Below the pieces are notes generated by a model. That model was not told the DNA's origin, made no database searches, and was given only the letters and a program-made list of their open reading frames with translations. A stretch of 64,000 nt of DNA from Platynereis dumerilii (lineage: Eukaryota; Annelida; Polychaeta; Phyllodocida; Nereididae), in the NCBI GenBank assembly GCA_026936325.1, contig JAPTHN010000154.1, positions 434,001 through 498,000 of the forward strand, in the 5' to 3' direction. Position numbers and translations under genes: made by a program. This document shows, piece by piece, positions 12,963-24,424 of this stretch (within the stretch, counting starts at the first letter, position 1; each line of letters starts with the position of its first letter).

Positions 12963-13027
12963 GCTATCATGAGGAGCTATCATGGGGGGCTATCATGGGG
13001 GCTAACATGGGGGGCTATCATGGGGGC
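12963..13027. repeat. GCTATCATGGGG minisatellite
   Basis: About five imperfect units of GCTATCATGGGGGG in tandem. The Gly/Met-rich frame running through it (12890-13144) is a by-product of the repeat. Confidence 0.85.
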
Positions 13028-13204
13028 CAGATGATGGGAGATGCATTTTATGCAGAACACCATGTTGGAGCAAAAAAATTAAGAAGTTGGGGATATGGCA
13101 TTCTAAAAGTCTCCTGCATATATTACAACTGCATATGTTGTTAGGTGAATGACAGATTGAAGGAAGATTGAGGCTTTATGTTTCGTATTTGTGCATTTGT
13201 TACT

Positions 13205-13392
13205 CGGTAGGCAAATTATGACAGGGCGAGCAGCCGAGCAAAGCAGGGAGGCAAACGATTGAAGTTGCTGTACAACTTTGGCCAATGTGTGCTGGCGCAG
13301 AGCTGGAACTGAACCCGGGATGCAGTGACTTGAATCCCAGATCATTGTACCAACTGGGCTTCCTCCCCACTGTCCCTGTGAAATTCAGTTTT
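13205..13392 (-). mobile_element. tRNA-derived SINE, reverse strand
   Basis: Read on the minus strand, the head gives AGCCCAGTTGGTACAATG (A-box type) and CCGGGTTCAGTTCC (B-box type) with the spacing expected of a tRNA-derived promoter. It is followed by a GC-richer body ending near the GAGTAAC at about 13200. The body differs from family A. The head does not fold as a functional tRNA gene, so I call it a SINE. Confidence 0.65.
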
Positions 13393-13676
13393 GAAAAGTC
13401 TGTCAGACTCTGTCTGCAGCAATTTATATTGAGAGACTGATATGTATATATGCTATTGTATATCTTGTTCTTTTCCGAAGTACCTCTAGTTAATTTTTGC
13501 AGCAGAAATTGCATGATATTTTTACCATGCCCTAAGATTGGCAGGAATCCTGAGCCACTTTGGAAGTGAAGCATTGGCCTGGGTCTCTCTCTGGGTCTTA
13601 TTGGGGCTGATTTGTGGTGTGAGGTAATTTGGTGGAACAGCTGTTTGTGATGCAAATATGAGAAAAACGTGTGCTA

Positions 13677-13865
13677 CACTCTAAAAAATGTCGGGACAAA
13701 ATTGGTTTTTTAGATTCAAAATGGTTTTTTGAAAAACCAAATTTCAATGCAAAACCAAAATGGATTTAAAAAAAAATCCATTTTGGTTTTTTGCATTGAA
13801 ATTTGGTTTTTCAAAAAACCATTTTGAATCTAAAAAACCAATTTTGTCTGAATTTTTTTAGAGTG
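13677..13865. mobile_element. Palindromic MITE, CACTCTAAAAAAT family copy 1
   Basis: This 189-bp element is almost one perfect palindrome. It starts CACTCTAAAAAATG and ends TTTTTTTAGAGTG, and each arm repeats the blocks CCAATTTTG, TTTTTTAGATTCAAAATGG, TTTTTGAAAAACC and GCATTGAAATTTGG before meeting at a central AAATCCATTTTGG. The only asymmetry is next to the ends (ATGTCGGGAC against its counterpart), and the second copy at 41363-41552 keeps the same asymmetry. It is flanked by TA on both sides, consistent with a 2-bp target-site duplication. No coding capacity. Confidence 0.92.
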
Positions 13866-16479
13866 TATGGTCAAGTGGGAACCTCAGCCATTAAACTGCA
13901 AAACATCAGTCAACGATTAAAGGTCGGCAGGACCACCTATTGGGAAATGTGGAAAGCTTTGAGAAAAAATTGCAACTCCACATAAAAACACTACAAAAGA
14001 TGCTATAAACAGCCAGGAAACACCACAATAATGTGAAGAAAAAACAAAAAAAAATCTGCTACTCTTACATTAAAAACCTGGTTTTTATTGTAATTTGCAT
14101 TACTTACACAACTCTTGGAGTTGGTAAAATAAGAAACCATCAACCAATCACAGCACACTTCTCATACTAATTGGCCAATCAGAGCTTGTCTTTCAAGACC
14201 AAGTGAATTATGGGTCTTCTCATTGGCCAAGACGTTGTTTACTATCCAGACATACACTGCATGTCCTCCTGGTTGCTTAGCATTTCTGAAATTACATTCT
14301 TTTTACATTTTTGCATTTTCGAAATTTCTTAGATTTATTGAGCGGAAGGGAACAGAACCAACATGCAACAGCATATCATGGGAACATGTCGTCTCCTAAC
14401 TTTTTGGTGAATTTTATTTTATTTGGCATTTTGGCATTTTTTGACAGTTTTTCCTCCTCTGATCTTTTTCATGTTTATTTATTGTGGACCTGTTAACGTC
14501 CATGGCAAGTTCATATCAATTCCAAGGAGAATATTTCAGCCTGTCTATGTTTGATGAGAAATTCCACGACTCATTCTGAGCCATTCATCAATACGTGGTT
14601 ATTTGATACTGGCAAAAATGTGAATGTGTAATGATTTTGTAATCTTCTGGAGGACTTTTTCTGTGCACACAGTTGAGATTTATTTGTCTTGGTGTAAAGA
14701 ATTGTCAATGTCAAACATGAAATATTGGAGAGCTATTAAATGACAAGTAATGAGTAAACCAAACTTATAATGCAAAGACTAAGAAAGTAGTAATTGAACT
14801 ACATGTACTTTATAAAGAGACATGAAAAAGAGAGATTTTGTTACAGACAGGGAAGGGCTAGTGATTACATCTGGGTTTTTGAGGGCATAAAATAATTAAT
14901 GATGTCACTATACATGTCATGTCATGTCTTACATATTGGAGTGAGTGGTCAATTGTCAATTGGAGACATTTGAGACATGGCAAGTATTCCAGGCTCTTCG
15001 TATGTAGGTCATGTACATGTATTCTACTTTAATCTTCAGTCTATTGCATTCCTGTATGCACATTAAAAATTGTAGACTGAAATTTCAATGTTTTCATGGT
15101 ATCTTCAAGTGTTTTGCTTAATATGCAATAGCATTGCAATGCCTACTACACTGTATGCAATAATGCAAAACTATCACCCATTGAGCTCTTCATAGGAGTA
15201 TATGAATCACCATAACTTTCAATAAAGAGCTCTTTGATTTGCCTTCCTTGAGTGGTTTGGATTTTGCCGTCAAGTGCTTCTCTTCAATTCCATTTTATTT
15301 GAAGGCTGTTTCCTCTCCATGCTTCAGCGTTGGGGGAGTTTTTGTCATAAATTCTCTTCATATAGGTATATAAAGATATATAGGAAGCAACAGCTTCCAC
15401 AGAGATTTCTAAGCAAAATCTAACAACCTCGGAATAACATAAGAATAACATAAGAATAGACCTTTGTTCCTGTGTTTTGATTTCTTTATGAATAACAAGA
15501 GCTCCTGGGGATAGTACACAGCCTACATGCCAGTCCCCATGTTTTATGTACGATTTATAACAACACAAGACAGTGTACACCCATATAACTTTCATGTTTT
15601 GTACAAGACAAGTGTTAATATCCCCAAGAATGAAGACATCACTGCTTCCAATTTGTGCATCCCAGGATGGCTGGCATATACTAAGTCCATATCAGGTTTC
15701 AATAACTGTGCTGGCAAAACATTCAAAAACATTAGATAAAAAAACGTTTTTGATTTCTTGTACAAGGTTAAAAAGATCCTCAAATCCATAAAAACCTAAA
15801 AACTTTTGAAATATGCCAGACGTGTATATCTCAAGTAGACATGCTTTAAATTCCCATTAGCATGCTATCCACGACAATATACAATAACATGTTTTGACAG
15901 TGCAGTTTCATGGGTATACCTGTCTTCAATGTCTTGTACATGTCTGTTGTTAAGAGTGCTCAGGTCTAGAATAACTCTGGATTCCTGTAATTTGATTGCA
16001 TGTTCATATTTGCATAATATTGTATGACAATGTTCAGGATGAGTATGTAGTCTATATGCTATATTTAGAGGGAAGCACAGGAGGGCTATTGCTTGTATGC
16101 TGTCAAAGGCTCTCTCATGATCAGGGCAAATGCATAATTGAACATAATGCATGCCAGAACATTCAAATAATTGAAATGTTGAATTAAATTGTGGATTGGA
16201 TAATAAAAGATGCATTTAAGACATTACTCATGACTTATTATAATAAAATAAGTCAAAGCAAGTTGTTAAAAGTGGTTATGGCTATGGAAAAAAATTCTGT
16301 CAGGGGAAAGTGTAACAAACCATTCATCAAGAAAAACTGAGAAATGTTTGTTGTAAGGCATAAGCTGAGTGGTCAGCAACACCATATTCCTTCCATCTTC
16401 CATGTTGCCAGACAGGAATTTTTCTAATTCATAAATAACAAACTCTGACTGGTGTATCCAATTAATAAATAACATGCTC
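13866..16479. other. Stretch without recognised gene or repeat
   Basis: Short frames only (60-116 codons), several overlapping on both strands at 15527-15791, typical of noise. There is a short tandem ATAACATAAGA repeat near 15435-15455. No splice-bounded exon stood out. Confidence 0.45.
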
Positions 16480-16562
16480 AGTTCAGAGATTGAACCTGGG
16501 ACCCAAAAGATGATGTCAGGATGACATTGTCACTCTGACACTAGGCCTAATTGCCAGAAGTC
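16480..16562 (-). mobile_element. tRNA-derived SINE head, reverse strand
   Basis: On the minus strand the segment reads TTAGGCCTAGTGTCAGAGTG (A-box type) and, about 35 bases on, CCCAGGTTCAATCTCTG (B-box type). The downstream body was not matched to the other SINEs here, so this may be a truncated copy. A nuclear tRNA gene is unlikely because the arms do not pair well. Confidence 0.5.
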
Positions 16563-17641
16563 AGGAGTCACAACCAGGGGCATGGCTACTTGGCTAGGTG
16601 CTGGGAGGCAAGTGGCCTGACCCCTGATGAGGCAGTTGCATGAGGCAGCTGGCATATGCCTTGAGGTAGGATGCTGCTTGTGTGGTCACTGGTTCTAGCT
16701 GCTGGTCACTACCGTTGCTGCTGGTCACTAGCCTCTGGTGAGAGAGGTTGACCACTGGGCCAATTTTGGCACTGCTGCCATGATTGTGGCCTGCTGTGTG
16801 TTGGTTATTCATGACATTGTGCTGGAGGTGGAAACTGAAAAGCAAATGATGGACAATGTCACAGAAGACACAGATATCATCTTGGATGTCATCAGGATAT
16901 CATCAGAGACATCAGGGATAAGATCAGGAACAAAAGAGGTTAAGTGGGGAACTTGAAAAAAAACTGGGTGTCCTGTTTTCTAGTCAGTGTCAGTTACTTT
17001 ACAGCACTATGGACAAGATCTCAGACCTTGCAGGCTTCTACAATCAAGTTTTGATGGCCATGATACAACCATAGATATACCAAGTATGCTCTATGATACA
17101 GTTTGATACTACTAACTCATATTGGCTTGAGGATTTATTTTCCAATGAAGGTCATTGGCCATAAGTTGCCCATTTAACCCTCCTTTGTGAAAGGTCATCA
17201 ACTATATCTCAAGTTTTGCTGGATTCTTCAAATTTAAAATTTAGAAGGTCCAACTGCAAAAGTTTCTATACATTTCTTTGTAATGTCTTCCTCATAATTC
17301 AGTGAGGAATTGCAAGATAATGCTGTTTGAAGAAGATGCATTTTTAAATTACAAATGTATATGTATATTCTCAAAGTCTCTCATGATATTATTATGGATT
17401 AAGTTCTCTGATGAAGTACATTTGACTGCATTACACTAATCTCTGGATATCTTTCAGTGTATGGATTGCATTAATATATTGAAAGATATCCAAAGAAAAA
17501 CCAGTTTCATACAGAAAACATGATAAATTCAAAGCTAAGTAATGGAAAGATGTGCGCATGTTTATGTTATTTTGCAAAAACATATTCAGAAAACTAGAGA
17601 ATGTACTTCTGAATACATAGACACTGCCATTATAGCTTATC

Positions 17642-17713
17642 AAAAGTTTCTATGTTCAGTTACAACTTTTGAAGTTGCAACCTTTGAAGTTGTAACTGAA
17701 CATAGACACTTTT
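17642..17713. repeat. 72-nt hairpin with 27-bp arms
   Basis: The left arm 17642-17668 (AAAAGTTTCTATGTTCAG and on to ACAACTT) pairs with 17687-17713 with one mismatch; the inner 20 bp are perfect. The 18-nt loop itself contains AAGTTGCAACCTT. This could be a hairpin RNA precursor or a tiny fold-back insertion. No second copy was noticed in the window. Confidence 0.75.
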
Positions 17714-18089
17714 AAAAGTCCATGAATTGATGATTTGATGGGTATACATGCACGACAGAAATATATGGAAATCCAGCCCTTGAAGATCAAATCTTCCCAC
17801 TCACAAAGGTTGATTATGGTGAAAATAGTCGTGTTTTCAGATTTTACTAAATGAACTGGATGAACATTTAGATAGTGACAGGATGGGCTGCAGAATCCTA
17901 TATTTAAATATGTTGAGCAAAGGGCCTTCCTGAAAATTAGACCTTCTATCCACAATTCCAGGACTGGCCAATGATAACACTTCACTCAGACAATCCATGC
18001 TTGTACAATCCTTGCTTGACTGAACATGCTCAAGTTGTCACAGTGTTGCCCTTGCGAGTTGGTGAAAGGTCCATATTTCAATTGAGGGC

Positions 18090-18220
18090 CTGAGGACCTT
18101 TTTGTGACCTCTGGGCCTGTAGTGGACCTTGTGTCCGCCATGTTGCTCTTTGAGGACCTTTTAGGCCGAGGCTAAGGACCTTGTGGCTTGAGGCATGCAG
18201 GACATATGCAAGGACCTTTT
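18090..18220. repeat. Degenerate GGACCTT minisatellite
   Basis: The word GGACCTT appears at about 18094, 18124, 18154, 18176 and 18212, with spacings of 30, 30, 22 and 36 bases and partial similarity between the units. It looks like an eroded tandem repeat of about 30 bp. Confidence 0.45.
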
Positions 18221-19797
18221 GATCATAATATACACTGAGCTGTGACTGGTCTATAACTGCAATGGTCAAACAGGCTACCACCAAATAGGCTTCAACCAAA
18301 CAGGCTACAAGCAAAGAGCCTGAAAGAGGGCATGTATAATAATAGACAAGAATCCACACACACTACCAATGCCCTAAAGATATTTACTATTCACCGGTAC
18401 CTTATATTCTCTCTAATCAGGCCAGTATGATCTTTCGTCAGCGAGTTTGGCTTTGAGAATGAAAATATGTATACTGTATACCCCATATGCTTACGCTATC
18501 TTAAAAAAGATGGTATATGATCAACCTTGATTGATGTTGCTTACACAATGTTTGCCACATACTGTATCAACCTTCTTTAGACGACTTTTCTCTTTTATAG
18601 ATCGAGCATTTATCTATTAAAATATCAAATACCATGCTGAAAAAGTATCTTTATTAATCATGTAGATGACTCCCTCAAAAGTTGGAAGTCTGGGATATCT
18701 TCCAAGAAGCCCTTCAGCTTCTCCAAGTCTCGAATTAAGTTGGAGATTGGCGAGACCTGAGCTTGATTGGTCATGTGACTTATCTCGTTTCTTCACGCGT
18801 GATTTGGGACCAAATCTCGTGGCTTGCCCAATTGCCATCAATTGCCATAGACATAACTGCAGCTCATCTAATTTTATGGCCTGATCACTGACTAACTTAG
18901 GCAATCTATTTGACCTTGGATCCATTCGGCTGTTTCCGTAATTGCTCGGGTTTTATCGGGTCACAGACAGATTTATATTAAGATCTGACATGATATATGC
19001 AGATAGACAATGGCTGAGAGACTAAATTACTTCATGTAGATATATGTGAAGGTCTTCAGTTTGACTCCAAATTAGGAATTGTTTATGGTTCTCCTTCATG
19101 AACCAACCTAGATTAGACTGAGACGCATGATGAGGTAATTTTTAAAAGACATGCTCAGCGCACAGGATGAAATGGCCTTGTGACATTGATTGCAAGCACG
19201 CGTCCCCAAAATTTGTGGCATAGAGCTCTCGTAACCTTCAACCATGAAGCTAGGCATGTGGTCTTAACTCGATGACAAAATGCATTCGTGGAACTGTACT
19301 AAAGTATGTGAAAGGATATTTCTTACAAAATTTGCAATAAAATAGTGACCGTCTATGCTAACCTCAAGTAACATGTTATGTTGGGGCCTACTGAAGCCCC
19401 TTGAATCCTTGATCTTGACTGATTCTTGAGAAAGAGAGACTGGCCGTCCATAACCTCCATAGCATCACACACATGTGTGCACAGGATCCCCTGGCTGAGG
19501 AGCTCTGAGGCTAGCTGCCTGATAAATATTTTGTTTCACTGTCATAAACAGTTATGGCTGCAATTGCAACCCAAGTAGCCATCTCGCCATTTCACAATTC
19601 GGCTCCTTGCAGAACCACCCAAAGCAAAACGCCAAGGAATGAAAACGTCCACAAGAAAGGGGCATCATGTTTCACTTTCACAAAAGTTGCACAATAAAAT
19701 GCCACCATAAGCACTTGTGGATACAGCTGCACACGAAGAAGAATGAAATACCAATGGTGTCTTTGAAAGAAAAATGTATTCAGTGTTCAGTGTTTTC

Positions 19798-19798
<1 letters not shown>
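18221..19798. other. CpG-richer stretch, no gene recognised
   Basis: 18620-18960 has more CpG than its surroundings and open frames on both strands (72 codons plus, 102 codons minus), which often accompanies locally raised GC rather than a gene. No domain, signal peptide or convincing splice pair was seen. 18961-19798 is featureless. Confidence 0.4.
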
Positions 19799-19843
<45 letters not shown>

Positions 19844-19916
19844 TGATAGATTGATAGATTGATCGATTGATAGATATTTGATAAATAGATAGATAGATAG
19901 ATCGATTGATAGATAA

Positions 19917-19964
<48 letters not shown>

Positions 19965-19980
19965 TCAGATAGATAGTCAG
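19799..19980. repeat. (GATA)n microsatellite
   Basis: A long GATA array is interrupted mid-way by GATT/GATC variants (19843-19905). It grades on the right into GATG/GTCA variants. Confidence 0.95.
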
Positions 19981-20675
19981 AACAGATGGATAAATGGATA
20001 GACTATAGAGTGATGCAGAAACACAAAATGGTAACCGAAGTTAATAGTTTGAATGAGGAATGAGGATTATTTGAATAACCACACGATACAGCACAGTTAA
20101 TCATTTGCTGTGAAGCCAGATATTTATCAAATTGTGTCATCAGCCTTCATGGCCGCCTGAACTTCTTTTTGGGTGTTAGAAACTGTTAATTGCATTCCAT
20201 AAATTAAAGAAAACCCCTATTATATTTGAAGAACACATTTATAACATTTGCACATTTCATGTCCAATTTTATTGCCATTAGTTTTCAGACTTCTATCTGT
20301 TGATATCTGAGAAGACATTTTTTCATTAAGTCTTTTAAAAATTTAATTAAATTTCATCTGTGTGTGTGAAATTTAGCACCTTAAAATATTTCAAAATGAC
20401 TAATGATATCAAAAAACACATCTTTTTGTGAAAAGTCAATTAATTTCTCTTTCATATAGTTGTATTTGATGGTATGGACCTCCACTTGTGACTAAGAGCT
20501 GGCGACAAATTTACGAATAAAATTATTTCACTTGGAGAAAAGTTAACACATACTTACCTTTAAAACTGATGAAATACAAGTGATGACGTGAATGCCGATA
20601 GTGATGTCACATCATGATACTATAATGAAGAAAATATGAAGCAATACATGTATATATTATAGGCTTGTGAATGAA

Positions 20676-20768
20676 TGTCGTAACGACGGCCAGGCGGGCC
20701 CGCGAATGCTAAAACGATGCCGGACCCTCCCTTGACTACCGGGTCTGGGTCCGTCACTCTGTATGTCA
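20676..20768. mobile_element. GC-rich 93-bp insertion flanked by 9-bp direct repeats
   Basis: The 9-mer GTGAATGAA occurs at 20667-20675 and again at 20769-20777, bracketing a 93-bp block that is strikingly GC- and CpG-rich in an AT-rich neighbourhood. The block begins TGTCGTAACGACGG and ends TCACTCTGTATGTCA. The reverse complement of the end (TGACATACAGAGTGACGG) loosely resembles the start, suggesting imperfect terminal inverted repeats. An internal CGGACCC and GGGTCCG pair can form a stem. The 9-bp duplication resembles a target-site duplication; the element family is not recognised. Confidence 0.4.
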
Positions 20769-21358
20769 GTGAATGAACATGGCTTTGATAAAAACACATA
20801 AAAATTACACATTACGGCTAATTGCATATCAAACTTTTTCACAATGCTGCATTTGTACTAAAAATATAAAAAAAAACTTCGTGAATTAAGATGACTTTTA
20901 AGATATATGGTAAGAAATATTGAGTTCCACTTTTATATAAAAACATTTCAACTGATAACAGTATTGGATGTGTCAAAATGATTTTACAGACATGAATCTA
21001 AATTTGTAGGCCAATAATAGAACCTTACTTACAAAGTCATAAGGTCTAAGTAAAGCTTTTTGACTTTCTGTGTGCCTTGACAGAGTTTTCTGTTAACCTT
21101 ATAGATATTTTTTGAAATAAGTTTTTGAATTTTAACGTTTTACAGCAAGTCTGACAGCTCTATATTTTAATGCTTTTTGTGATTTGGATAAAAAGTTAAA
21201 GTAAACATAATCATGTAAGGTTCCATGCTGATAAACATGTACTTCTGCATACTTATAAAATAAATTCCATGCAAATACAATTTAGCATGACATATTTTTA
21301 TTAGAAAATGAGTCAGTTGGCTATTTTTATTTTGTACTTTTATTTTAGAGATTTTGAA

Positions 21359-21556
21359 GTGGTCAATTGGTGGCGGTATTTAATCGTACCTCAAAGAGTT
21401 ACGAGTAGACTTCTGCTCCAGTCGGGTAACCTTGCCTTGTGTTGGACAGAAGTTTCAATCATCCTTTGCATTCCTTGTTGCTGTGTTCTCCTCCTGTCCT
21501 ATATAGCCTGAATGCTATATATAAACAGTGGAAGTAAACCTCCTACCACCTATCCA
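21359..21556 (+). mobile_element. tRNA-derived SINE, family A copy 3 (eroded)
   Basis: The head is degraded (GTCAATTGGTGGCGG for the A-box region, CAGTCGGGTAACCTTG beyond the B-box position). The body keeps the family blocks TGTTGGACAGAAGTTTCAATC, ATCCTTTGC, TCTCCTCCTGTCCTATATAGCC, and the 3' part AAGTAAACCTCCTACCACC. The order matches copies at 3572 and 8899. Confidence 0.55.
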
Positions 21557-21893
21557 ATTATTAGAAAGATAAATTTTAATTTTCATATATATTCATTGCC
21601 TCAACCAAGGAATAGACCTGCCCAGGAAAAAGGAATAAAAAGCTTCCAAACATCTTGTAAGTTCAATGATACGTGTCTGTCCAAAATAATAAAAGGAAGA
21701 GAAAAGAAAAACTGACAGGAAAAATTGAGAAAGAACTTTTCTTGAGAAAAACACATGAACCACACTAAACAGAGAAGGGATAGGGTTACAACAATTGACT
21801 TTTGAGTTGCAACAATTGAGTTTTTGTGACAAAAGAGAGCTTCATATTGAGTTTGAGTGATTCTTGAGAATCCAATGCAAGAATGATAGACTG

Positions 21894-22231
21894 CAGGGGC
21901 AGATCCAGGATATGTGAAGAGGGGAGGGGTAATTAATTATCATGAAAAAGACTATTTTTTGGGAATAACTATTAGCCAAGTCAAAAAAAATCTTTAAAAA
22001 GTAATGTTCAGAATTTCAAAAGAATATATTTATTTATTAAAGGCTCTTAGAGAATTAATTAGAGTTTTTTCTTCAAAATAAGCTCTCTACTTAATGGTCA
22101 TTGATAGTCACAAAATTGTGTCACAAAAATACCTTGAGAGAATAGTTGAGTTGTTCTAAAAGGCAAAGCTATACTACTCAACAAAATATTCTTTTTGGAA
22201 AAATATGATCTCCTTTCCAAATCCACCCTTG
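21894..22231. mobile_element. CAGGGGC-ended MITE, old copy
   Basis: The left end reads CAGGGGCAGATCCAGGAT followed by a purine-rich GAGGGGAGGGG tract. A matching right end, AAATCCACCCTTG, lies at 22219-22231. The same pair of ends bounds the shorter element at 40056-40189. TIRs of the form CAGGGGCGGATCC are common in hAT-type MITEs of animals. No clear target-site duplication was found, so boundaries are tentative. Confidence 0.4.
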
Positions 22232-22889
22232 CAAGCCCATCTCTCCTCTGTTAGCCCTGGTTTACATGTACCCTCTGAAGAGTCCTGAACTGAAGGGCTA
22301 GAAGGCTGAATGGGGCTGGAGGGTTGAAGGGAAGGGTGCATTCACCAGCAACAGTGTAGCAACTACACACAAGATGCCTGGGTGAAGCCAGGGTGAGGTT
22401 ATGTTAACAATTTCTCCATTACATTGGCATTCGGTCACACTCACAAAAGATGGCCACTGGATCAACAAGTAATAGAATTATACAGGTGGTCCCAGATAAA
22501 ATGCCATACACTTCATGAATCATGTGAATGATAGCGCATTGGTGAAATGGCATGTGATTTAAGTTGTTAAAAAATGTCTGATATTTAATTTAAGATAAAA
22601 TAAATGGAAATGTTTGATCATTAAGATGCATGCCTATATGTGCCTATGGAATGATTTATGGCTATTGGCTGAATATTCTTTCTGAAAAGAAAATTATTGG
22701 TCTTAATTGAACATGTGACCGCAGTATCGTTTTGGCTTTCATGCCAAATTGTGCGCATATTTCCTAGTTGTAAATTTTCAACAGATATAATAAGAGATAT
22801 TTCTTAGAAACATATATTGCCCTATAGCATAATTAGCAGCCATTGGTTGGGTATTTACCGAAAAAAAACAACAGCATATATATATATAT

Positions 22890-22965
22890 ATTAGTCCAGA
22901 CCCCGAATCGAGCGGGCGACCGCATTTTGGCTATCGTGCGCACGCCTCCTCACTCCTCATCAGTG
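22890..22965 (-). mobile_element. Possible tRNA-derived SINE head, reverse strand
   Basis: On the minus strand, GATAGCCAAAATGCGGTCG resembles an A-box region and CGCTCGATTCGGGG a B-box. The block is CpG-rich and follows a (TA)n tract at 22876-22892. A diverged partner of parts of it (GACCGCA, TTTTGGCT, GTGCGCA) occurs about 200 bp upstream at 22715-22760, suggesting an old duplication or two SINE copies. Confidence 0.35.
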
Positions 22966-23905
22966 GGTTATTATATCTTTAAAAAACTGTAATATAATTT
23001 TACATAGTTATAACTCCAGTTTATCTCCTCCTTTACTTGCCTAGTATCTGGCCAAATTATAATCATATTTCCGTGTCTTTCGAGCTTTTCTAAATTCTAA
23101 CCTTCAAATCTGCATTAATTTTCTCATATGCATTGGATCACCATCTCCAATTTACAATTTACATGCTCTTGCTTTGAAACAATAACAAACCCAGTTCTAG
23201 ATATCCGCAAGTGTATAGCAACTTACAACAGCATCATGTAACAGTTAAACAATTTGATGCAACTGTATATTTACTGTGGTGGGTAGAGGGACCACCCATT
23301 TTATGTTTGAAAACAAAGTCCCATGCAAAACCATAGGGATCAACGCTGAGTTGGGATTGACCTTGATCTATGGGGTGATGACAAGACATGGCACACTTGG
23401 GAATTAAATAGTGAAAAGTAAAAAGAGAGGACAAAATAGAATTGTTTCCTCAGACAGTTGTGAGTGTTTAAGAGGCTCCAACTCCATGTGTTAGATTCAC
23501 TTTCATTGGCAATTACAAATTTATACAGCATTGAAGAATATCAGAATGTCTTTTTGAGTAAATTTATATATGGCCTGTTATCAGAAAGTATATTTTGATG
23601 GGGCAGATGTAATGATGAGCTGGAAAAGCTGTGATTTTCGAACATACTTCCTATATATATACTTCTCCGGAAGTGGAAACCAATGGTTGGTTACGGTATC
23701 GTCTGTTTCAGTTGTGTTCTTGGAGCTTCCCGACTAAATACATTGAGCACTCTGAGTGGGTCGTTAAATGTAAATTCGCTTTCTGTGCCATTGCTTCAAG
23801 CAGTACGTCATAAGCATGGACTATTGCTTTAACGTGTAAGCTTCTGTGTCCAACTTCTAAGGCTGCTGCAGTGATTCTGCTCACAAATGTATTTAATCCA
23901 TTACT

Positions 23906-24424
23906 ATGATCAACACCTGTAACAACCTATCAGGAGCCATCAACATGATCAAGAGCCACAAGGAGCAGAAGGCAATTGCTGCTCAGGACTCTCGAAGACC
24001 CCTTGCCATTTGTCTTGCCTGAGTGACAACAAACAATCGCAGTCTGTTGCTGGCTGTCCACTCTGATGGATCACTCTGCCACATTCCTGGGGTATCATGT
24101 CACTTGCCATGCTTCAATGAACTGCCCAGAGACCCAGAGTGACTGGGTAAGGTGAACACACAGATTTCAGACTTCACAGCCTTTCAAGTGATCTCAGATC
24201 AGATTGGAAATTTGGAATTGAAGATTCGAAATCACCTGTTCCAAGATTTCTCATGGAAGGGGAGATTGATATTGATACTCGCTGCAGGCTCTATGTTGAC
24301 GTCTCCAAGTTGAGGTGGTAATGGAACTTTGGCAAGCTGGCACTGTTGGCAGGTGTTCTGTTCTGTTAGAAACATTCAACAGAAGTGTGATAACAGATAC
24401 AGATTTGCTAAAAATAGAATATAG
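23906..24424 (+). pseudogene. Possible eroded coding remnant, family unknown
   Basis: From an ATG at 23906 one frame reads for about 172 codons with three TGA interruptions before a final TAG. The frame contains protein-like stretches such as NMIKSHKEQKAIAAQDSRR and SLLLAVHSDGSLCHIPGV. All three TGA codons could derive from CGA by CpG decay. Against this, the other two forward frames also give reasonable-looking peptides because the region is simply GC-richer and balanced. I recognise no family. It could be an old pseudogene, a fragment of a mobile element, or nothing. Confidence 0.22.

Noticed and set aside
13200-13655. 151-codon minus-strand frame
   Set aside because: Its second half is the tRNA-derived SINE on the same strand, and the rest has no domain.
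19799-19980. CRISPR-like array
   Set aside because: Repeats are simple GATA units without spacers, in a eukaryotic genome.
20543-20610. Minus-strand exon between TTCTTCATTATAG and AAAG-GTAAGTATG
   Set aside because: Splice signals are good, but every frame meets a stop within about 60 bases. It could at most be a non-coding exon and nothing else supports it.
23631-23813. Plus-strand exon after TCGTCTGTTTCAG
   Set aside because: The acceptor is reasonable but the frame is short, closes before any donor and matches nothing known.
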